A DNA stretch of 17,340 nt, from contig JAUYDD010000190.1 of NCBI GenBank assembly GCA_030704765.1, forward strand, positions 1 to 17,340, given 5' to 3'. The position numbers and the translations under genes are program-made. Under the pieces are notes generated by a model, which worked only from the letters and a program-made list of their open reading frames with translations, had not been told where the DNA came from and searched no databases. Source of the DNA: Nanobdellota archaeon (lineage in GTDB: Archaea > Nanobdellota > Nanobdellia > Pacearchaeales > GW2011-AR1). Of the stretch, positions 7,752-15,210 are shown in pieces (position 1 is the stretch's first letter; every line of letters starts with the position of its first letter).

Positions 7752-8366
7752 TTATTTTTTAAACATTGCTAAAAAACTTTCAGGCTCCCCTTCTCTTAAA
7801 GGTGTGCCATCTGATCTTAATCCAGTTTGTTCATAGAGTCTTCTTGCTCTTTCTGCAAGATTTTGAACTTCTTTTTGAGACCCTCCCATAGCTTGAATTA
7901 TATCTGCCTTAACAAGATATGCTGAAGCATAGTTAGGATCTATAATTCCTGCTACAGTTACTGAAACAAATGCACGTCTTAAATCTCCTTTCTTGAAGTA
8001 AGTATAAGCTAAATTATTCCAGAACTTTGGTTCATTTGGCTGAAGTTGTATAGCTATTTTAGTATGTTTTTCAGCCCTATCATAGTCTTCATCTATAAGA
8101 TTTACATGACCATATTCACCATGAGCATGAGCATATGTTGGATCTGTATCTATTGCCTGTTCTAATAAATCACCAGCTCTTATTAGATTTGTTATGTCTC
8201 TTACTTGACCTTTGCTATCTCTCTTCAACATCTTAAGACCTGGACCTGATAAGCCAACTTGTTCAACTAGAAAGTATGCTTGTCTTGTTAAATAACGTGC
8301 TTTTTTTCGATTTGGAGGTTCATTTAATATCTCCCATAATTTTTTTAATAATCCCATTTTAATCAT
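7752..8366 (-). CDS. Tetratricopeptide-repeat protein
   Basis: 204 residues, no signal peptide or membrane span, so probably cytoplasmic. About three TPR-like helical pairs run from residue 60 to 165, with the usual spacing of small and aromatic residues: DLLEQAIDTDPTYAHAHGEYG, RAEKHTKIAIQLQPNEPKFW, NNLAYTYFKKGDLRRAF, then IDPNYASAYLVKADI. The basic N-terminus (LLKKLWEILNEPPNRKKARY) is not TPR. These repeats usually mediate protein binding; the partner is unknown. The start at 8366 (MIKMG) is supported by a TATA box about 30 bp upstream; the Met at position 4 is an alternative. Confidence 0.8.
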   Translation of the reverse strand: MIKMGLLKKLWEILNEPPNRKKARYLTRQAYFLVEQVGLSGPGLKMLKRDSKGQVRDITNLIRAGDLLEQAIDTDPTYAHAHGEYGHVNLIDEDYDRAEKHTKIAIQLQPNEPKFWNNLAYTYFKKGDLRRAFVSVTVAGIIDPNYASAYLVKADIIQAMGGSQKEVQNLAERARRLYEQTGLRSDGTPLREGEPESFLAMFKK

Positions 8367-8391
8367 TTACTATACGAATAGTCAACTAAAC

Positions 8392-8399
8392 TATTTAAA
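8392..8399 (-). promoter_or_regulatory. TATA box of the TPR gene
   Basis: On the minus strand TTTAAATA lies about 26-33 bp before the ATG at 8366, consistent with a leaderless transcript. Confidence 0.55.
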
Positions 8400-8722
8400 C
8401 TTTTCTCTTATAACTACTACAAAGTTAATAATTAATTTTTACTAAGCCCAATTTTTCTTTAATTTTAGTCTGTTTCGCAAATATTTATTTATCTTAGAAA
8501 AGGTTCCGTAAATTTAAAAGGTGATAAATTCATTAAAATTTTGTATTCTTCGAATATAAATTAATTATTTTATTAATTGATAACAAATTATTAAGCAGGG
8601 GTAGCAGTTATTATCGATAAAAGCATGTTTCATCACCCGTTGGTTTAACATAACCTTAGAAAAGAAAATCTATAAATCTTCTAAATAATATAGACGTATT
8701 TTACTTACCACTTAATCACAAT

Positions 8723-8732
8723 TATATTTAAA
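8723..8732 (+). promoter_or_regulatory. TATA box of the MutS-related gene
   Basis: TATATTTAAA is centred about 28 bp upstream of the ATG at 8756, again leaderless spacing. Confidence 0.55.
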
Positions 8733-8755
8733 AAATAATAACCTATTAAGATTCT

Positions 8756-10498
8756 ATGGATATAAAAAAAGAGCTTGCGAAATACATAATTGATAATAAT
8801 TTATCTGCATTCAATTTATACAAGACTCCTATAAAATCAGATGAAGAGAGCATCTTTAAGACAAGAGATGGAAAGACAGTGCATAACAAGGTCTTATCAA
8901 AAATATCTAATAATTTCTGCTTTTCTGATAGTTCTAATCTTTTGAATTTCTTTGATTTCAATGATGATTTTGAGAAAATAAAAGAAAGGCAGGGATTTTT
9001 CAGCACTATCCCAAAAGGCCTTAAGAATGATTTTTTAAAAGAATTGAAAAAACCAAGAGCTAGCTGGAAACCAAGATATGGAATTGTTGCTGTTACTGAT
9101 AATGAAGAGACATTCAAGGAGATGAAGAACCTTGACATACCTGTAAAGTTCTTATTGAATGAAGATGATGTACTTGACCTGCAGAACTATGAGATTGTTG
9201 AAGCTGTTTTGATTGAAAATTTCACTATAGCATTAGAGCAACTGCCTCAATCAGTGTTCATTGATTCTATTGATGATGTTTACTTAGAAAGATATCTTGA
9301 AAGACTTTCAGGATGGATTGAAAACTTCAGGATATTAGAACTTATAGAAGATGATGAAATAAGATCAATAGTTTTTGAACTAAAGCCTTTGCTTTATTTA
9401 ATAGATAATGTGAAAAAAGAAAAAATAAACAGAAAAGAACTTGAAGATGCATTGGATACAGTGAATGAAGAGATATCTGATAGATTAAAAAACATGAATA
9501 TCTCTGGCTCAAGCTTGTTTGAAATGCTCTCAAAAAAAAAGCTTCCTGAAGAAATAGAAAAAATAATTGATGATTCAATAAAACAAAGTAGCCTTTCATA
9601 TGATATACTTGAAATCGGAATACCTGTTAGAATTGATGAACAAGAACTAGAAAATCATATGAAGATGCAGGATACAAATGAAAACACTGATTTTGCTGAA
9701 AAAATAAAGAAAAGTTCTGCTATATTGAAGAAAGTTCCTGAAAAACTTGAACGATTGAATGAACTTCTGTTAATCTATGATTTTATAGCAGGAATATCCA
9801 AGTTCTGCTTAGATAAGGAGTTTTTTCCTGAATTATCAAGTGAAATAAGGATAGTGAAAGCAAAGAATATTTTTTTAGATGATCCTCAAGAAATATCTTT
9901 TTATTTAAATGAACTTGAAAGATGCTCAATACTCACTGGTGCTAATTCAGGCGGAAAGACCACTTTGATTGAACATTTGCTGCAATTGATAACTATGTTT
10001 TATATTGGACTTCCTGTAAGAGGGCTTGTAAAAATGCCTATTTTTTCAGAAGTATATTATTTTGCAAAAAACAAAGGAAATGCAAATAAAGGAGCTTTTG
10101 AGACTTTACTTTCGCAAATGTCAAAAATAAAGACAGGAAGACAGACACTGATTGTTGCTGATGAAATAGAGTCAGTGACTGAACCAGGTGTTGCTGGAAA
10201 AATAATTGCTGCGACATGCGAATATTTCATTGACAGGAATTGTTTTTTAGTCATTGCTACACACTTAGGCCAGGAAATAATAAAAGTCCAGCCTAAAAAT
10301 TCAAGGATAGATGGAATATCAGCAACAGGCCTTGATGATAATAATGAACTTATTGTTGACCATAATCCCGTATTTGGAAAACTAGCTAATTCAACACCTG
10401 AACTTATTGTAGAAAAAATGGCAAGGTCAGGAGAGCATGATTATTTCATTTTCTTGAATGAATTTTTGAAGAAAAACAGAAATTCTGATTTCCTTTAG
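8756..10498 (+). CDS. MutS-related ATPase lacking the mismatch-recognition domain
   Basis: 580 residues. The C-terminal part (about 380-560) is a MutS domain V-type ABC ATPase: Walker A GANSGGKT at 395-402 followed by TLIEHLLQL, signature region ETLLSQMSKIK, Walker B LIVADEIE with D469/E470, then ATHLGQE carrying the switch His. The middle (about 180-380) is helical and charged, like the MutS lever/clamp core. The N-terminal 170 residues do not resemble the mismatch-binding domain of MutS1 that I would expect to see as a GxFYE-type motif, and no Smr nuclease domain follows the ATPase. It therefore belongs with archaeal MutS-like proteins of uncertain role, perhaps recombination or structure-specific DNA handling. 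It stands alone with its own promoter and is followed at once by nested hairpins. Confidence 0.85.
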   Translation: MDIKKELAKYIIDNNLSAFNLYKTPIKSDEESIFKTRDGKTVHNKVLSKISNNFCFSDSSNLLNFFDFNDDFEKIKERQGFFSTIPKGLKNDFLKELKKPRASWKPRYGIVAVTDNEETFKEMKNLDIPVKFLLNEDDVLDLQNYEIVEAVLIENFTIALEQLPQSVFIDSIDDVYLERYLERLSGWIENFRILELIEDDEIRSIVFELKPLLYLIDNVKKEKINRKELEDALDTVNEEISDRLKNMNISGSSLFEMLSKKKLPEEIEKIIDDSIKQSSLSYDILEIGIPVRIDEQELENHMKMQDTNENTDFAEKIKKSSAILKKVPEKLERLNELLLIYDFIAGISKFCLDKEFFPELSSEIRIVKAKNIFLDDPQEISFYLNELERCSILTGANSGGKTTLIEHLLQLITMFYIGLPVRGLVKMPIFSEVYYFAKNKGNANKGAFETLLSQMSKIKTGRQTLIVADEIESVTEPGVAGKIIAATCEYFIDRNCFLVIATHLGQEIIKVQPKNSRIDGISATGLDDNNELIVDHNPVFGKLANSTPELIVEKMARSGEHDYFIFLNEFLKKNRNSDFL

Positions 10499-10605
10499 AG
10501 AAGTTTGAATAATTAATATTCTGAAATTTACAACCTTTAAAAATAGTAAATTTCAGCGTTTCAAACTTCTTATTAGAGAATTTTGGTAATTTTGCAAAAT
10601 TCTCT
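10499..10605. repeat. Nested hairpin pair downstream of the MutS-related gene
   Basis: AGAAGTTTGAA (10499-10509) pairs with TTCAAACTTCT (10560-10570). Inside it CTGAAATTTAC (10521-10531) pairs with GTAAATTTCAG (10546-10556), leaving an 11-nt unpaired 5' strand between the two stems. A second hairpin, AGAGAATTTTG (10575-10585) with CAAAATTCTCT (10595-10605), follows. The stem, asymmetric loop, stem layout resembles B1, B2 and H1 without sequence identity. It begins one base after the stop codon and may shape the transcript 3' end. Confidence 0.6.
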
Positions 10606-10682
10606 TTAGATTATGAATGACTAAGATTTTTATGCGGTTTTATATTATTAGGAATAAAATAGTCTCCTGAACCATATAATTC

Positions 10683-10690
10683 TTTTTAAA
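10683..10690 (+). promoter_or_regulatory. TATA-like box of the 125-residue unknown gene
   Basis: TTTTTAAA is centred about 25 bp before the ATG at 10712. Confidence 0.45.
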
Positions 10691-10711
10691 GTTCATTATT
10701 ATCATTATTTT

Positions 10712-11089
10712 ATGATTGTGACAAAAAAAAGAGCTGAACCTAGGGCAGGATTATACAGATGGGGAGAATTATGGTGGAGATATTATCACAATGATTTAGA
10801 TATTCTTTTTTTAAGAAAGAATAAAAGAGAGGATGGTTTTCGCCAGGAGGAAGCTGAAGCAATAGCCCCTCAAATAGAAAAAGCAAGCTATTCTTCCAGA
10901 TATTACAGTGAATTGCAACATGTTTTAATCAGATGTAGAGGTTGCAGATTTTACATAGAAATTAATTCAGCAGGGGATGTCCGGCTTCCCTTAGTGCCTG
11001 GTGCAAATGGAGAAAAAATAACTTATGGAAGAACAGATAATCCTCTGGAAATCTTAGGGTTTAGAACAGCGAGAGATTGGCGAATATAG
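10712..11089 (+). CDS. Small protein of unknown function
   Basis: 125 residues, not recognised. It is basic at the start (MIVTKKRAEPRAG), has an aromatic run (YRWGELWWRYYHND) and a C-x-x-C-like CRGC at about 75-78, and no membrane span. The composition looks like a compact cytoplasmic protein. A TATA-like box at the right distance and steady coding character support it as real. Repeat A1 starts 26 bp after its stop codon in the same orientation, the same arrangement as the gene at 15529-16269 and repeat A2, so it may be an accessory gene associated with these repeats. Confidence 0.65.
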   Translation: MIVTKKRAEPRAGLYRWGELWWRYYHNDLDILFLRKNKREDGFRQEEAEAIAPQIEKASYSSRYYSELQHVLIRCRGCRFYIEINSAGDVRLPLVPGANGEKITYGRTDNPLEILGFRTARDWRI

Positions 11090-11115
11090 TCTGAGGAAAT
11101 TTCTGAATTAATAAA

Positions 11116-11216
11116 ATCAAAAAAACAATGGACCACCACACCCTGAAGGTTTTTTGCCACGGCAAAAAATCGCCTGCTGGCGAGTGTGGTTTGATTGGCC
11201 CTTGTTTTTAGGATGC
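11116..11216 (+). repeat. Structured repeat A1
   Basis: About 101 bp, bounded by ATCAAAAAAA and TTTTTAGGATGC. An outer stem (CAATGGACCA region with TGGCCCTTG, one mismatch) continues into CCACAC/GTGTGG and encloses two hairpins: TTTTTTGCC/GGCAAAAAA, and CGCC/GGCG with loop TGCT. Six bases TTTGAT bulge out on the 3' side between GTGTGG and TGGCCC. It differs from A2 and A3 by two substitutions and small changes inside the first hairpin. Copies at 15392-15493 and 17204-17304 make this a dispersed family. Confidence 0.85.
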
Positions 11217-11272
11217 TCAGAAATTAAAACAAACTAACATCCACATCTTAAAAGATGTGGTTTAATTTCTGA
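11217..11272 (+). repeat. Hairpin element B1 following A1
   Basis: A perfect 12-bp outer stem, TCAGAAATTAAA (11217-11228) with TTTAATTTCTGA (11261-11272), encloses CCACATCT/AGATGTGG with loop TAAA. Twelve unpaired bases lie on the 5' side only. Element B2 (15333-15391, minus) has the same plan in the same place after A2, with paired substitutions in the stem, which supports selection for structure. Confidence 0.8.
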
Positions 11273-11306
11273 CATTAAAAGAGCCATGATTTAGTAGGAT
11301 GTGTAG

Positions 11307-12671
11307 TTAATAATTAATAAACTCCAGTTTTTCTTCAACGCTGTTTCCGGCTTTATCTAAAATCTCAAAAATTATTGTATGTTCTTCTTTTTTGAAAATA
11401 ATTTTTGATTCGCATTTTCCATTTATTAATTTTCTGCATAGTATTTTGAATCTTGGAATTTTTTCAGAATAATCAATATATTTTATAGAATCAAAATTTT
11501 TCTCATTAATATCAAATTTGAAGATTACATATCTTTTAGTTATATTATAGCTAAAAGAATTAATAATTGGTTTAGAAAAATCAACATCTAGAATTTTTAT
11601 TTGTGATTCAGCTTGCTTATTTAAAATATCCTTGAGATTAAACCAATAATATATTTTTTGCTGATTATAATCACTAAGACTAACATTAATTGTACAATTT
11701 CTGATATTCTTTTTTTGAGTGCATTCACTCAAATTTAATTCTTTATTTCTATAACCTGTAAGATTATTTCCATAATAAAGAATTAAAGATTTTGGATTTG
11801 CTTCTTCAAAATGAATTTTAAATTCTCCAAATGCAAATCCTTTTTTTGGTTCTACATCCTTTACTACTGGTTTTTTAGAATCTACGATAAAGCTTATATC
11901 CTTAAGTACAGTTCCGCTATCAAATATTGCTTGAATTGTTAAATTGTGTTTTCCATCATCAAATGGTTTTTTCTTTGAATAAGATTCACAGTTTAAACAA
12001 ATAGTTATAAAATTTCCATTATTATCACTATACTTCAAAACAACTTTGCCATTCATGCTCATATTAAGCAGAACCATTCTATTATTGTAAATTGCATTCT
12101 GGACTGGAGAAAAAATTTTGATTGTTGAGATATTTTTTTCAGGATAAAACAAGCTGATACTTAAATTGTATTGTCCAGGCCAAAGAGCTTGATTGGGCTG
12201 CAAGTTTAGATTTACTTTATTAATTGAATTTAAGCTGGTTGCTAAAAAATCTGTATTTGTGCAATAGAAGTTTCCTTTTGGAATAAAAATATTAACTGGG
12301 ATATATGGATAAGAAAGAATAAAATTATCTTCAGAACATTGAAAATTGTATTCTTTTTTCAATAATGAATCCTTGAAAACTTTCATTGAGCCATTTATTT
12401 TAAAATCACCTTTTTCAACAGGATAATGAGAATCATTGGAAGAAATATTAATAATAATCACAAGTAAAGCCCCATCTTCCTGATTAGGATAATCTTCAGA
12501 AAAATCAGGATATTTAAAGCTAAATTCAGCAATTGCAGTTTCTCCTGCAATGAAATCTCCGAGTAGCTTATCAAAGATAAGATTAGTTATGTTACCTTGA
12601 GCTAGAGTCAAGGGCATAAACATCAGCAAAAACAATGCCAAAAAAATTATTAATTGTTTTTTTGAATTCAT
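11307..12671 (-). CDS. Secreted, sequon-rich surface protein with Ig-like segments
   Basis: 454 residues. Residues 1-25 are a signal peptide: basic MNSKK, a hydrophobic core of Leu/Phe/Ile, then TLAQ as a likely cleavage area. The rest is beta-rich with three or more Ig-like stretches (KHNLTIQAIFDSGTVLKDI with VDSKKPVV, then DFSKPIINSFSY, then HTIIFEILDKAGNSVEEKL). The DKAGN text near the C-terminus is typical of cell-surface Ig-like repeats. I count 13 N-x-S/T sequons, suggesting heavy N-glycosylation outside the cell. No C-terminal anchor is visible, so it may be released or bound to another surface protein. It follows the gene at 12761-13555 on the same strand, with 89 bp and a T-rich stretch between them. 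Precise function unknown. Confidence 0.8.
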   Translation of the reverse strand: MNSKKQLIIFLALFLLMFMPLTLAQGNITNLIFDKLLGDFIAGETAIAEFSFKYPDFSEDYPNQEDGALLVIIINISSNDSHYPVEKGDFKINGSMKVFKDSLLKKEYNFQCSEDNFILSYPYIPVNIFIPKGNFYCTNTDFLATSLNSINKVNLNLQPNQALWPGQYNLSISLFYPEKNISTIKIFSPVQNAIYNNRMVLLNMSMNGKVVLKYSDNNGNFITICLNCESYSKKKPFDDGKHNLTIQAIFDSGTVLKDISFIVDSKKPVVKDVEPKKGFAFGEFKIHFEEANPKSLILYYGNNLTGYRNKELNLSECTQKKNIRNCTINVSLSDYNQQKIYYWFNLKDILNKQAESQIKILDVDFSKPIINSFSYNITKRYVIFKFDINEKNFDSIKYIDYSEKIPRFKILCRKLINGKCESKIIFKKEEHTIIFEILDKAGNSVEEKLEFINY

Positions 12672-12722
12672 ATTTTAGTTCTTTTTTAATTTAATCTAAT
12701 TTTTTTTCTTCCACGAGTTTTT

Positions 12723-12750
12723 AAAAATAAAAAAATAAAAAAATAAAAAA
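12723..12750 (-). terminator. Oligo-T terminator after the 264-residue secreted protein gene
   Basis: On the minus strand this reads as runs of six to seven T separated by single A, starting about 10 nt past the stop codon at 12761. Oligo-T tracts are the usual archaeal intrinsic terminator. The runs also form a short tandem pattern (period 8). Confidence 0.55.
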
Positions 12751-12760
12751 TATTTTTAAT

Positions 12761-13555
12761 TTATGCAATTTTTGTGATTATGGTATAATTACTCTCACAA
12801 CCATAAGAATAAACACTATATTCTGGAATTAATTCTGTAGTTGTATTAGGGTATATAGTTATTTTTCCTTCAGAATTAAATTGAATTAATTCTGTTTCAT
12901 AGAAAAATTCACTAGCTCTATTCCAGTCTAAATTACCACCTTCATTTGTTGCATTTAACGGAACATACCAAATTTTTGCTCCATGACAAGTAGAGTACTC
13001 TCCAGTATTACAATAGTTATATTCTTCTAAATTTTTATCATTTTCATAAGGTAAATTTCCTACAACATCTTCTACTTTTATAGCATTTGCAGGACTTGCA
13101 AACCTATTACTATTGTCTTTATAATATATTAAGATATATCCTGCTTTAGCTCCTCTGGTAACATTTGTTGTAAAATTATTTCCTATTAAAATATAATCTA
13201 CTGTTATATTTTCTGCATTTGGTTTTATTTCCCATACAGTTTTTGTGAAATTAACAACTTTCTGAATTAAGGTTGTACTTCCAATATACCTTGTTGTGAT
13301 GCATTCTGGAGAATTATCAGTTATGTTTAAATTTCTTTTAGATGTTCCAATATTTGAAATATTTATTACATTTCCTCTAAAAGTATCTCCACTGAGGACA
13401 TTTTCAACCGTTTGTGTTAAATTACCAGTAACTTGAATGGGTTGTTTTACATTAAAGGTCGTTGAAAACAAAGAATAATATCCGATTAATACTGCGGACA
13501 CAAAACCTATTCCAAGAATGCTTATTAAAATCAACAAAAAATTTTTTTTCATCAT
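12761..13555 (-). CDS. Secreted, sequon-rich protein with camelysin/TasA-like N-terminus
   Basis: 264 residues. MMKK, a hydrophobic core, then GFVSAVLIGYYSLFSTTFNVKQPI resembles the start of exported camelysin/TasA-type proteins, where the signal peptide is followed by a Tyr/Phe-Ser-rich stretch; this likeness is weak. The mature part is beta-rich, has ten N-x-S/T sequons and a few Cys (ITDNSPECITT, YNYCNTGEYSTCHG, SYGCESNY) that could form disulphides. No membrane span follows the signal. It carries the only perfect Shine-Dalgarno site I noticed in the window (AGGAGGT, 8 nt before the ATG). The start could be either of two adjacent ATG codons; 13555 gives the better spacing. Likely a surface or secreted component; function unknown. 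Confidence 0.8.
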   Translation of the reverse strand: MMKKNFLLILISILGIGFVSAVLIGYYSLFSTTFNVKQPIQVTGNLTQTVENVLSGDTFRGNVINISNIGTSKRNLNITDNSPECITTRYIGSTTLIQKVVNFTKTVWEIKPNAENITVDYILIGNNFTTNVTRGAKAGYILIYYKDNSNRFASPANAIKVEDVVGNLPYENDKNLEEYNYCNTGEYSTCHGAKIWYVPLNATNEGGNLDWNRASEFFYETELIQFNSEGKITIYPNTTTELIPEYSVYSYGCESNYTIITKIA

Positions 13556-13563
13556 CTTTTTTT

Positions 13564-13570
13564 ACCTCCT
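13564..13570 (-). promoter_or_regulatory. Perfect Shine-Dalgarno site
   Basis: AGGAGGT on the minus strand lies 8 nt before the ATG at 13555. With the TATA box at 13606-13616 it implies a leader of about 30 nt, unlike the mostly leaderless genes around it, and suggests high translation of this secreted protein. Confidence 0.8.
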
Positions 13571-13605
13571 TTCATCTCTTTTTTCTATTAATTACTTGAG
13601 TAATA

Positions 13606-13616
13606 TTATATATAAA
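13606..13616 (-). promoter_or_regulatory. TATA box of the 264-residue secreted protein gene
   Basis: TTTATATATAA on the minus strand, about 50-60 bp before the start codon, leaves room for a leader carrying the Shine-Dalgarno site. Confidence 0.55.
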
Positions 13617-13762
13617 TTTATAGGGGGGGTTTTTTACTACTTTTATTCGATGAATGTGCTGGATAAATATCTTATCTGGATAAAAATTTTTATGCATTTT
13701 TTAATAAGAATTATAGAAAGTAAAAAATAGAATTTTAGATAATCTCTACTCGATAGTCTGAA

Positions 13763-15124
13763 TTAAACAACCTCCCCAATCATATGATGCACACCAATAC
13801 TTTTTACCTTTACATCGATGTTTTTTCCTAAAATAGATTTGTCACTTGATTTTATTAAAATAATATTATAATTATCATCACGCGATTCATAGAGGTTATT
13901 TGATATTTTCTTATGTCCAAAATTCTTATCAGAATTTTGGAGCATGCTTAAAGTTCCACTCCCTGATGCAGGAACTTTAACATTAACAAAAACTTTTATG
14001 ATTTTATCTTTGAATTTTTGTTTGTTTTCCATTGCTGTTTTTCTATGCATTTCCATTAATTCACTTGCCCGCTTGTTTATCAATTCCTTATTTAAAACTA
14101 AAAGCTTACCAGCTTTGGTATTTTTATGGCTTGAGAATTTTGAGAGATTAAATACATCTGGTTTATAAGTTTTTAAAAATTCTAAATTTAATTTATGGTC
14201 CTCTTCTGTTTCAATTGGATATCCAACAATTATATCAGTTGCAATAGTGATATCTGGGAATTCTTTTCTGAATTTTTGGATTATTTCTATAACTTGTTCA
14301 ATATTATAAAGCCGGCCCATATCTTGTATAATTTTATTGCTTGCTGATTGAATAGGTATATGCAAGAACTTATACATCTTCTTATTTTTGTAGATTTCAA
14401 TCATTTTATCTAAGATTTGATGAATATTATTTGGATTCATCATTCCTAAACGAAGCTTGAAATTATGTTTTAGATTCAGAACTTTATTTAATAATTCTGG
14501 AAGTTCTTGTTTTCCTCTATCTAAACCATAACTTGCATTATCCTGGCTTGTGAGCCAGATTTCTTTTGCTCCTTGTTTTAAATCATTTTCTATTGATTTA
14601 ATGATTTCATCTTCAGGATAAGAAAACAAAGAACCTTTTGCCAGGCGTGCTAAGCAATATGAACAACTGCCATTGCAGCCAGAAGAGATAGGAATAATAG
14701 TTATCAATTTATTCTCCCTTATTTTAGGCAGGGAACATTTTTCTAAATTAGATTTTCCTGTCAAGACCACTCTTTTTCCCTTTAGAACTGATTCTACAAC
14801 CTTGCTTATCTCTTTTATGCGATGTGTGCTTATAATACTAGAATGAGAAGATAATTTAATTATTTCAGTTAATAATACTTCTGGCATACATCCAGCAATT
14901 ATTATCTTTCTTCCATTATCAAATTTTGGCATCAAATCTTGAATCCTGCGCTTAATTTTGCTTATTGTCTTTTGTTTGACTATGCAGGTGTTTATTATCA
15001 TTATCTCAGCTATATCTAAATTATTTGTAAAACTACAGCCATGAGAATAAAGCAAAGCTTTCATAATCCCGCTTTCTGCAATATTATTGCTGCAACCATA
15101 AGTCTCTATATAGATCTGAAGCAT
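13763..15124 (-). CDS. tRNA t6A37 methylthiotransferase, archaeal MiaB-like (e-MtaB)
   Basis: 453 residues from the start chosen here. It is a radical-SAM enzyme that adds a methylthio group to t6A37 in ANN-decoding tRNAs, giving ms2t6A. The N-terminal UPF0004 domain has the three Cys for the auxiliary cluster: C11 in IETYGCSNN, C47 in NTC, C79 in AGCMPE. The radical-SAM CxxxCxxC is C150, C154, C157 in SSGCNGSCSYCLAR. A C-terminal TRAM-like domain spans about 380-450. Absence of MiaB-specific text and the ETYGCSNN start fit the archaeal/eukaryal (CDKAL1-like) branch. The frame runs open to an ATG at 15187, but those 21 codons fall inside hairpin H1 and precede the conserved MLQIYIETYGC. A TATA-like TATTAAAC in H1 lies about 25 bp before the ATG at 15124, so I take 15124 as the start. 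Confidence 0.9.
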   Translation of the reverse strand: MLQIYIETYGCSNNIAESGIMKALLYSHGCSFTNNLDIAEIMIINTCIVKQKTISKIKRRIQDLMPKFDNGRKIIIAGCMPEVLLTEIIKLSSHSSIISTHRIKEISKVVESVLKGKRVVLTGKSNLEKCSLPKIRENKLITIIPISSGCNGSCSYCLARLAKGSLFSYPEDEIIKSIENDLKQGAKEIWLTSQDNASYGLDRGKQELPELLNKVLNLKHNFKLRLGMMNPNNIHQILDKMIEIYKNKKMYKFLHIPIQSASNKIIQDMGRLYNIEQVIEIIQKFRKEFPDITIATDIIVGYPIETEEDHKLNLEFLKTYKPDVFNLSKFSSHKNTKAGKLLVLNKELINKRASELMEMHRKTAMENKQKFKDKIIKVFVNVKVPASGSGTLSMLQNSDKNFGHKKISNNLYESRDDNYNIILIKSSDKSILGKNIDVKVKSIGVHHMIGEVV

Positions 15125-15130
15125 TTTTAT

Positions 15131-15180
15131 TTTCAAATCTGGGTTTAATACCCCGAGGCTCTGCCTCGGCAGATTTGAAA
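15131..15180 (-). repeat. Hairpin H1 over the methylthiotransferase promoter
   Basis: TTTCAAATCTG (15131-15141) pairs with CAGATTTGAAA (15170-15180). The inner 7-bp stem CCGAGGC/GCCTCGG closes an AGA triloop on the minus strand. An unpaired GGTATTAAACC lies on one side only. The motif CGG-GGTATT after the inner stem recurs in H4. The unpaired part contains the only TATA-like sequence at the right distance from the ATG at 15124. Confidence 0.7.
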
Positions 15181-15182
15181 CC

Positions 15183-15204
15183 TTCAAAATCTGAAGATTT
15201 TGAA
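15183..15204. repeat. Hairpin H2, TTCAG-type loop
   Basis: TTCAAAATC pairs with GATTTTGAA around TGAA (TTCA on the minus strand). It is one of six hairpins in the window with TTCAG-like loops. Confidence 0.6.
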
Positions 15205-15210
15205 TGGCCC

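Larger units (their letters stand above)
8367..8755. other. Divergent intergenic region, no gene seen
   Basis: 389 bp between the TPR gene (-) and the MutS-related gene (+). It holds a promoter at each end. I see no plausible ORF, tRNA or repeat copy between them. The GC-richer patch around 8595-8650 (GGGGTAGC ... CACCCG) can pair weakly (GGGT/ACCC) but matches no RNA family I know. Confidence 0.4.

Noticed and set aside
8590..8660. tRNA or other RNA gene in the GC-richer patch
   Set aside because: No acceptor stem, T-arm or anticodon arm can be folded; only a few weak pairs.
8756..10498. MutS-related ATPase as a DGR MutS-like accessory
   Set aside because: It lies about 6 kb from the putative target with its own promoter and many unrelated genes between; no evidence of a link.
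13518..13730. 70-residue plus-strand frame
   Set aside because: Phe/Ile-rich frame overlapping the promoter and signal-peptide region of the minus-strand secreted protein; no start signal.
15125..15187. N-terminal extension of the methylthiotransferase
   Set aside because: It is encoded by hairpin H1 and precedes the conserved start of the family.
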